Shown: piece after piece, positions 60,138-64,000 of the stretch
How the letters are laid out: each line of letters begins with the position of its first letter
Position numbering within the stretch: position 1 is the first letter of the stretch
Assembly (NCBI GenBank): GCA_038233075.1
Contig: JBBSMQ010000002.1
Span: 62,001-126,000 of the forward strand
Source of the DNA: Iamia sp038233075
Lineage (GTDB): Bacteria; Actinomycetota; Acidimicrobiia; Acidimicrobiales; Iamiaceae
DNA length: 64,000 bases
Direction: 5' to 3'
Position numbers and translations under genes: made by a program
The notes under the pieces: model-generated
What the model was told of the DNA's origin: nothing
The model's database searches: none
The model's input: only the letters and a program-made list of their open reading frames with translations

Positions 60138-61172
60138 TCAGACGGGCTCGCAGTCGTCGGTCGCCTCGAGGACGTCGTGGGTCGCCTCGATGACGAGCCA
60201 CGGGTGACGGGGCGTCGACACCATCGTCCACGTCCGCCATCCCCCGCTCCTCCGGGTAGGCGCTCGTAGCAGGCGACCGGAGGTCACGGCGGTGGCCACG
60301 ACGCAGCACTGCTCGGCGGCGACCAGATCATCGAGCATCAGCGGAGCGCCGAGGTCGTGGCCCGCAGCGGCGACCCGCTCCAGCTCGGATGTCGACTGCG
60401 GCGCAAGCGCAGCCTGCATGTCCCCGCCGAGGAGCCGGGCCGAGCATGCGGTGATGACCCCTTCGGGAGCGCCGCCCACCCCGACGAGGAGGTCGGCGTC
60501 ACCGTCAGGCAGAAGCACTTCGAAGGCGCCGGCCACATCGCCGTCTGAGATCAACCGCACCCGTACACCTGCCTCGCGGAGCTGGGCCACGAGCGGCTCG
60601 TGCCGGGGCTTGTCGAGCACCACTGCTCGCAGGGACCCGACCGGCCGATCGAGAGCATCGGCCACGGCGGCCAGGTTGCTTGCCAGCGGACGCGTGATGT
60701 CGATGGCGTTCGCGGCGCCGGCACCGACCACCAGCTTGTCCATGTACCAGGCAGTGGCGCTGCCCCACAGGGTGCCCGCCGGTGCCGCCGCCACGACGGC
60801 GATGGCCCCCTCAGAGTCACGGGCGCAGGCCGTGGTGTTCTCCAGAGGATCGACGGCCAGATCGAACTCCCACCCCCGACCGGTGCCCACGCACTCGCCG
60901 TTGTAGAGCATGGGCGCGGCGTCCTTCTCGCCCTCTCCGATGACCACCCTGCCGATTCCCGGAAGGAGCCGGAAGGCACGCCGCATCGCATCGACGGCGG
61001 CGGCGTCGGCCGCTCGTCCCTCGCCGCCGCCCACGTGGGGCAGGCTGGCGAGGGCGGCCTGCTGGGTGCCGTGCACGAGGTGGAGCGCCAGCGCGTCCAG
61101 GTCCACGGCCGGCCCATGGGTCCCCTCCGCTGCCGTGCCGAGCGAGGACGACGGGGACATCGTCGCCGTCAT
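60138..61172 (-). CDS. glpX: fructose-1,6-bisphosphatase class II (GlpX family)
   Basis: 344-aa class II FBPase: RRAFRLLPGIGRVVIGEGEK, DAAPMLYNGECVGTGRGWEF, DLAVDPLENTTACARDSEGA (metal-binding Asp/Asp block), YMDKLVVG, and VGVGGAPEGVITACSARLLG. It dephosphorylates fructose 1,6-bisphosphate; in some autotrophs class II enzymes also act on sedoheptulose 1,7-bisphosphate. With phosphoribulokinase 25 nt downstream and an aldolase nearby it forms a Calvin-cycle group. An extra C-terminal stretch after GRLLRAPTRRSGG is atypical. It is divergent from the response regulator, with 174 nt between the starts. Confidence 0.95.
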   Translation of the reverse strand: MTATMSPSSSLGTAAEGTHGPAVDLDALALHLVHGTQQAALASLPHVGGGEGRAADAAAVDAMRRAFRLLPGIGRVVIGEGEKDAAPMLYNGECVGTGRGWEFDLAVDPLENTTACARDSEGAIAVVAAAPAGTLWGSATAWYMDKLVVGAGAANAIDITRPLASNLAAVADALDRPVGSLRAVVLDKPRHEPLVAQLREAGVRVRLISDGDVAGAFEVLLPDGDADLLVGVGGAPEGVITACSARLLGGDMQAALAPQSTSELERVAAAGHDLGAPLMLDDLVAAEQCCVVATAVTSGRLLRAPTRRSGGWRTWTMVSTPRHPWLVIEATHDVLEATDDCEPV

Positions 61173-61265
61173 GACGGGCTCTCAGGGTCTGGTGGGGACA
61201 TGGGGACTCCTCTTGCTGGTCGACATCGACGGTAAGGACCACGGCCGCCGCAGACATCCCCCCTG

Positions 61266-61298
61266 GGTGGGGTCGGCGGGAGCAGATCGCGACCCACC
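61266..61298. promoter_or_regulatory. inverted repeat in the divergent glpX / response-regulator region
   Basis: GGTGGGGTC (61266-61274) and GACCCACC (61291-61298) are complementary apart from one bulged G. Being the only clear dyad in the region shared by the divergent glpX-prk and two-component genes, it is a candidate regulator site. A hexamer TATGCT at 61332-61337, about ten bases before GTG 61347, could be a -10 element giving an almost leaderless mRNA. Both assignments are tentative. Confidence 0.35.
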
Positions 61299-61346
61299 CC
61301 GGACGCCCGGACCCCGCCGATGACCGTCCCTTATGCTGGAAGGGCT

Positions 61347-62003
61347 GTGACCACACCGCTCCGCCTGTTGCTGGTCGATGACCACGAGATGGTGCTCGGC
61401 GGCCTCAAGGCGATGCTGGCCCGGTACCGGGAGCGCATCGAGGTGGTCGCCACCGCCCGCTCCCGGGAGGAGGCGCTGGCCGCCCAGGCCGCGTTGGCAC
61501 CCGAGGTGGTGCTGCTCGACATCCGGCTGGGGCCTGACAGCGGCCTCGACCTGTGTACCGAGCTGCGCAGCCGCGACGAGGTCTGCCAGGTGGTCTTCCT
61601 CACCGTGTACGACGACGAGCAGTACCTCTTCCAGGCCCTGCGCGCCGGCGCGGCCGGCTTCCTGCTCAAGCGGGTGCAGGGCGAAGAGCTGGCCGAGCAC
61701 CTCGAGCGGGTCCGAACCGGGGTCATCGTCATCGACCCGACCCTGGCCGGGAGGGTGGCCGAGTCGGCGGCCCGCCTCCACCGGGGCGAGTTCTGGCCCG
61801 GCGCCCACATGGGCCTGACCCAGCGCGAGAGCGAGGTCTTGGGGGAGATCGTGGCCGGCTGCTCGAACCGGGCCATCGGGACCAAGCTGTTCATCAGCGA
61901 GGAGACGGTCAAGAGCCACACCCGATCGATCGACCGGAAGCTCGACGTGAGCGACCGGGCCCAGGCGGTGGGCGCTGCCCTCCGGGAGGGGCTGTTCCGG
62001 TGA
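61347..62003 (+). CDS. NarL/LuxR-type response regulator
   Basis: 218-aa two-domain regulator. The receiver has the acidic pair Asp11-Asp12, phospho-acceptor Asp58 (VVLLDIRLG), Thr86 and Lys108 (FLLKRV). The C-terminal LuxR HTH runs GLTQRESEVLGEIVAGCSNR, then AIGTKLFISEETVKSHTRSI. The stop overlaps the GTG of the sensor kinase gene (GTGA), so the two form a two-component pair. Its position divergent from glpX-prk suggests control of carbon fixation genes, but this is inference. GTG 61347 is preferred; ATG 61320 is in frame. Confidence 0.93.
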   Translation: MTTPLRLLLVDDHEMVLGGLKAMLARYRERIEVVATARSREEALAAQAALAPEVVLLDIRLGPDSGLDLCTELRSRDEVCQVVFLTVYDDEQYLFQALRAGAAGFLLKRVQGEELAEHLERVRTGVIVIDPTLAGRVAESAARLHRGEFWPGAHMGLTQRESEVLGEIVAGCSNRAIGTKLFISEETVKSHTRSIDRKLDVSDRAQAVGAALREGLFR

Positions 62004-63286
62004 CTACCGAGGCCCTGGCCGGTCTGGGCCTGGAAGAGCCGGGCGCCGAGCTGGCTCTCCTGCGGCGCATCGTCGACACCCTGACCACCGGGCTCGACCT
62101 GCGGGGCATCGTCCAGGGGGTGGCCGCGGTCATCACCGAGGCCACCTCCACCGACGTCTGCTTCGTGCACCTCATGGACGACGAGCGCGGTTGCCTGGTG
62201 CTGGCCGGGGCGACCCCGCCGTTCGACGCCCACGCCGGCCGGATCGAGCTGGCGGTCGGGGAGGGCGTGGCCGGCTGGGTGGCGGCGCACCAGGAGCCGG
62301 CGGTGGTGGCCGACAAGTTCAACGACGTCCGCTACACGTACCTGCGCGAGCTCCGCGGCGAGGAGTTCCGCACCCTGGTCTCGGTGCCCATGCTCAGCGG
62401 CCCGGACCACCTCGTCGGCGTCCTCAACGCCCACGCCCGGGAGCCCCGAGAGTTCTCGGAGCAGGACCTGGCCACCCTCCAGGGGATCGCCAACCTCATG
62501 GCGGGCGCAATGGACAACGCCCGTCTGCACCGACGGCTGGGCCAGCGTGAGCAGGCTCGCGAGCAGTTCGCGGAGCGGCTCATCGCTGCTCAGGAGACCG
62601 AGCGGCGGCGCCTGGCCGGCGAGGTACACGACGGCATCAGCCAGCGGATCGTCGGCCTGTCCTATCACCTGACCGCGGCGGCCGAGGCGATCGACGTGGA
62701 CCCCGCCTTCGCGACCGGACAGGTCGCCGCCGCACAACGTCTCGCTGCGGCCGCACTGGAGGAGACCCGGATCACCATCGCCGGGCTCCGCCCCTCGGTG
62801 CTCGACGACCTCGGCCTGGCCGCCGGACTCGACAGCCTGGCCCGGTCCGTGCCCGGGGTCGAGGTCGAGGTCGACCTGGAGGACTGCCGCCTGGCGGACC
62901 ACATCGAGACCGCCCTGTACCGCATCGCCCAGGAGGCGCTCCAGAACGTGGTCAAGCACGCCGAGGCCGACCGGGTCCGCCTCACCCTGGCGGCGCGACC
63001 CGACGGCGTCGTGCTGGAGGTGGCCGACGACGGGCGAGGCTTCGACGACGCCGCCCGGGACGGCGGCTCGGAGTCCTACGGCCTGACCGGCATGACCGAG
63101 CGGGCCGACCTCATCGGGGCCCGGCTGCGCATCGACTCGACGGTGGGCGACGGGACGACGATCCGCGTCCTGGTCGGGAGCGATGAGCCTCCCCGGGTCC
63201 GCCTCGGGCGGGAGCCATCGGGCCCCGGTGGTCCCCCGCCGAGCGAGGCTCAGGACGGGGCCGCGTCCTCCATGTCCGGGTCGTAG
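62000..63286 (+). CDS. GAF-domain sensor histidine kinase (NarX/DegS-type HisKA_3)
   Basis: 428-aa soluble kinase without membrane helices. GAF domain at about residues 20-175 (EGVAGWVAAHQEPAVVADKF, LVSVPMLSGPDHLVGVLNAH), HisKA_3 with the phospho-acceptor His210 (RRRLAGEVHDGISQRIVGLS), and HATPase_c with NVVKHAEADRVRLTL, VADDGRGFDD and YGLTGMTERADLIGARL. A cytoplasmic GAF input could sense a small ligand, redox or gas; no heme or Fe-S motif is obvious. The Pro/Gly-rich tail overlaps the 3' end of the convergent aldolase gene by 37 nt. Confidence 0.93.
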   Translation: MTTEALAGLGLEEPGAELALLRRIVDTLTTGLDLRGIVQGVAAVITEATSTDVCFVHLMDDERGCLVLAGATPPFDAHAGRIELAVGEGVAGWVAAHQEPAVVADKFNDVRYTYLRELRGEEFRTLVSVPMLSGPDHLVGVLNAHAREPREFSEQDLATLQGIANLMAGAMDNARLHRRLGQREQAREQFAERLIAAQETERRRLAGEVHDGISQRIVGLSYHLTAAAEAIDVDPAFATGQVAAAQRLAAAALEETRITIAGLRPSVLDDLGLAAGLDSLARSVPGVEVEVDLEDCRLADHIETALYRIAQEALQNVVKHAEADRVRLTLAARPDGVVLEVADDGRGFDDAARDGGSESYGLTGMTERADLIGARLRIDSTVGDGTTIRVLVGSDEPPRVRLGREPSGPGGPPPSEAQDGAASSMSGS

Positions 63287-64000
63287 GAGCCCGTCGCCGC
63301 GGCCCGGATGCTCCGGGCCCGCTGCACCAGGAGCCGCTGGCCGGCCTCGATGGTGTCGTCGCGGCCGGCCCACACCTCCAGGGCCGGGCCCTGCAGGGCG
63401 CGGGCGTAGGAGAAGCTGAGGGGCCAGGGAGCAGGGCCGTGGGGGTCGGTGGCCGCCATCCGGTTGATGGCGTCGAGGCGCCGAGTGGCGTCGAGGGCGG
63501 ACTGCCCACCCGAGAGGAACACGATGCCCGGGACCGCGGCGGGGACCGAGCCCCGCAGCGCGGCAAGGGTGGCCTCCGCCACCTCGGCATCGTTGGGGTC
63601 CTCGGCTGATCCCCGGCCCGGCAGCACCATGTTGACCTTGAGCAGGACCGCGTCGAGGGCGACGTCCAGCTCGGCCAGGGCGGTGAAGGTGCGGCCCAGC
63701 GCGGCGCGGGTCACCGCCAGATCGATCTCCAGCCCGTGGTCTCCGTCCATGAGAACCTCCGGTTCGATGATGGGCACCATCCCGGCCTCGTGGCACAGCC
63801 CGGCGTAGCGGGCCATGGCCTGGGCGTTGGCGACCAGGCAGGCCTCGGTCGGCCGGCCGTCCCCGACCGCGATCACCGCCCGCCACTTGGCGAAGCGGGC
63901 GCCGAGGGCGCGGTACTCGGCCAGCCGGTCGCGCAACCCGTCCAGACCGGAGGTGATCTGCTCGTCGGCGTGGCCGGCCAGGGCGGCGGTGCCGGTGTCT
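63250..64000 (-). CDS. class I fructose-bisphosphate aldolase, 5' end outside window
   Basis: C-terminal 250 codons of a class I (Schiff-base) FBP aldolase. ARFAKWRAVIAVGDGRPTEA, MVPIIEPEVLMDGDHGLEID, the Schiff-base lysine in AVLLKVNMVLPGRG, then VPGIVFLSGGQSALDATRRL and PWPLSFSYARALQGPALEVW. The frame stays open to the window edge, so the start is not seen. It interconverts fructose 1,6-bisphosphate with triose phosphates. With GlpX and phosphoribulokinase it supports a Calvin-cycle gene group. Its end overlaps the end of the sensor kinase gene on the other strand. Confidence 0.93.
   Translation of the reverse strand, partial: DTGTAALAGHADEQITSGLDGLRDRLAEYRALGARFAKWRAVIAVGDGRPTEACLVANAQAMARYAGLCHEAGMVPIIEPEVLMDGDHGLEIDLAVTRAALGRTFTALAELDVALDAVLLKVNMVLPGRGSAEDPNDAEVAEATLAALRGSVPAAVPGIVFLSGGQSALDATRRLDAINRMAATDPHGPAPWPLSFSYARALQGPALEVWAGRDDTIEAGQRLLVQRARSIRAAATGSYDPDMEDAAPS

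Overview
The window is chromosomal DNA of a very GC-rich bacterium with closely packed genes. The gene content points to Actinomycetota: DUF2332 and DUF3097 proteins, an LLM-class (F420-type) oxidoreductase, myo-inositol-phosphate synthase, a CYP51/CYP123 cluster resembling the mycobacterial one, and many GTG starts. The class Acidimicrobiia is my best guess; this is inference, as no rRNA or other placing marker is present. I found no tRNA, rRNA, CRISPR array, transposase, integrase or phage gene.

Layout. 1-7.3 kb: a frameshifted kinase/ATPase, ilvD with a GNAT gene, a secreted esterase-like lipoprotein, an NADP oxidoreductase and an acyl-CoA dehydrogenase. 7.4-16 kb: DUF2332, dxs (isoprenoid precursors), an ABC ATPase/FtsX permease/lipoprotein operon, an EamA transporter, an Nfu-type Fe-S protein and an odd SDR. 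16-24.8 kb: LamG lipoprotein, inositol-phosphate synthase, class III aminotransferase, ABC-F protein, DUF3097, site-2 protease, crotonase. 25-31.8 kb: sulfatase, anti-sigma-like ATPase, TetR regulator, an aldehyde dehydrogenase with a gene remnant on each side, and a polytopic membrane protein. 32-40.3 kb: a minus-strand cluster of three cytochromes P450 (one a clear CYP51), a ferredoxin, SDR, SnoaL-like protein, beta-hydroxyacid dehydrogenase, TetR regulator, enoyl-CoA hydratase and carboxymuconolactone-decarboxylase-like protein. From the TetR gene to the last P450 almost every gene overlaps the next by 1-4 nt. 40.5-49.3 kb: DEAD-box helicase, hemolysin III family protein, CcdA-like protein, HhH endonuclease, acyl-CoA synthetase, frameshifted diguanylate cyclase, LLM oxidoreductase, GGCT-like protein. 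49.4-53 kb: two tandem, very similar solute-binding lipoproteins without permeases. 53-59 kb: a Gfo/Idh/MocA gene that runs into a repeat, then a catabolic set (Baeyer-Villiger monooxygenase, alkylsulfatase-like hydrolase, epoxide hydrolase) and a ComB phosphatase. 59.1-64 kb: Calvin-cycle genes (phosphoribulokinase, GlpX fructose-1,6-bisphosphatase, class I aldolase) around a divergent two-component system.

Themes. Lipid, sterol-like and aromatic catabolism is prominent (P450s, acyl-CoA enzymes, BVMO, epoxide hydrolase), and Calvin-cycle genes suggest at least facultative CO2 fixation. Between genes lie several families of structured dispersed repeats. The most notable is a ~125-bp multi-stem element seen two or three times, each time between convergent genes; one copy forms the 3' end of the Gfo/Idh/MocA reading frame. 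Gene decay is visible: two single-base frameshifts in otherwise good genes and three short remnants (acetyl-CoA hydrolase/transferase, histidine kinase, SDR).
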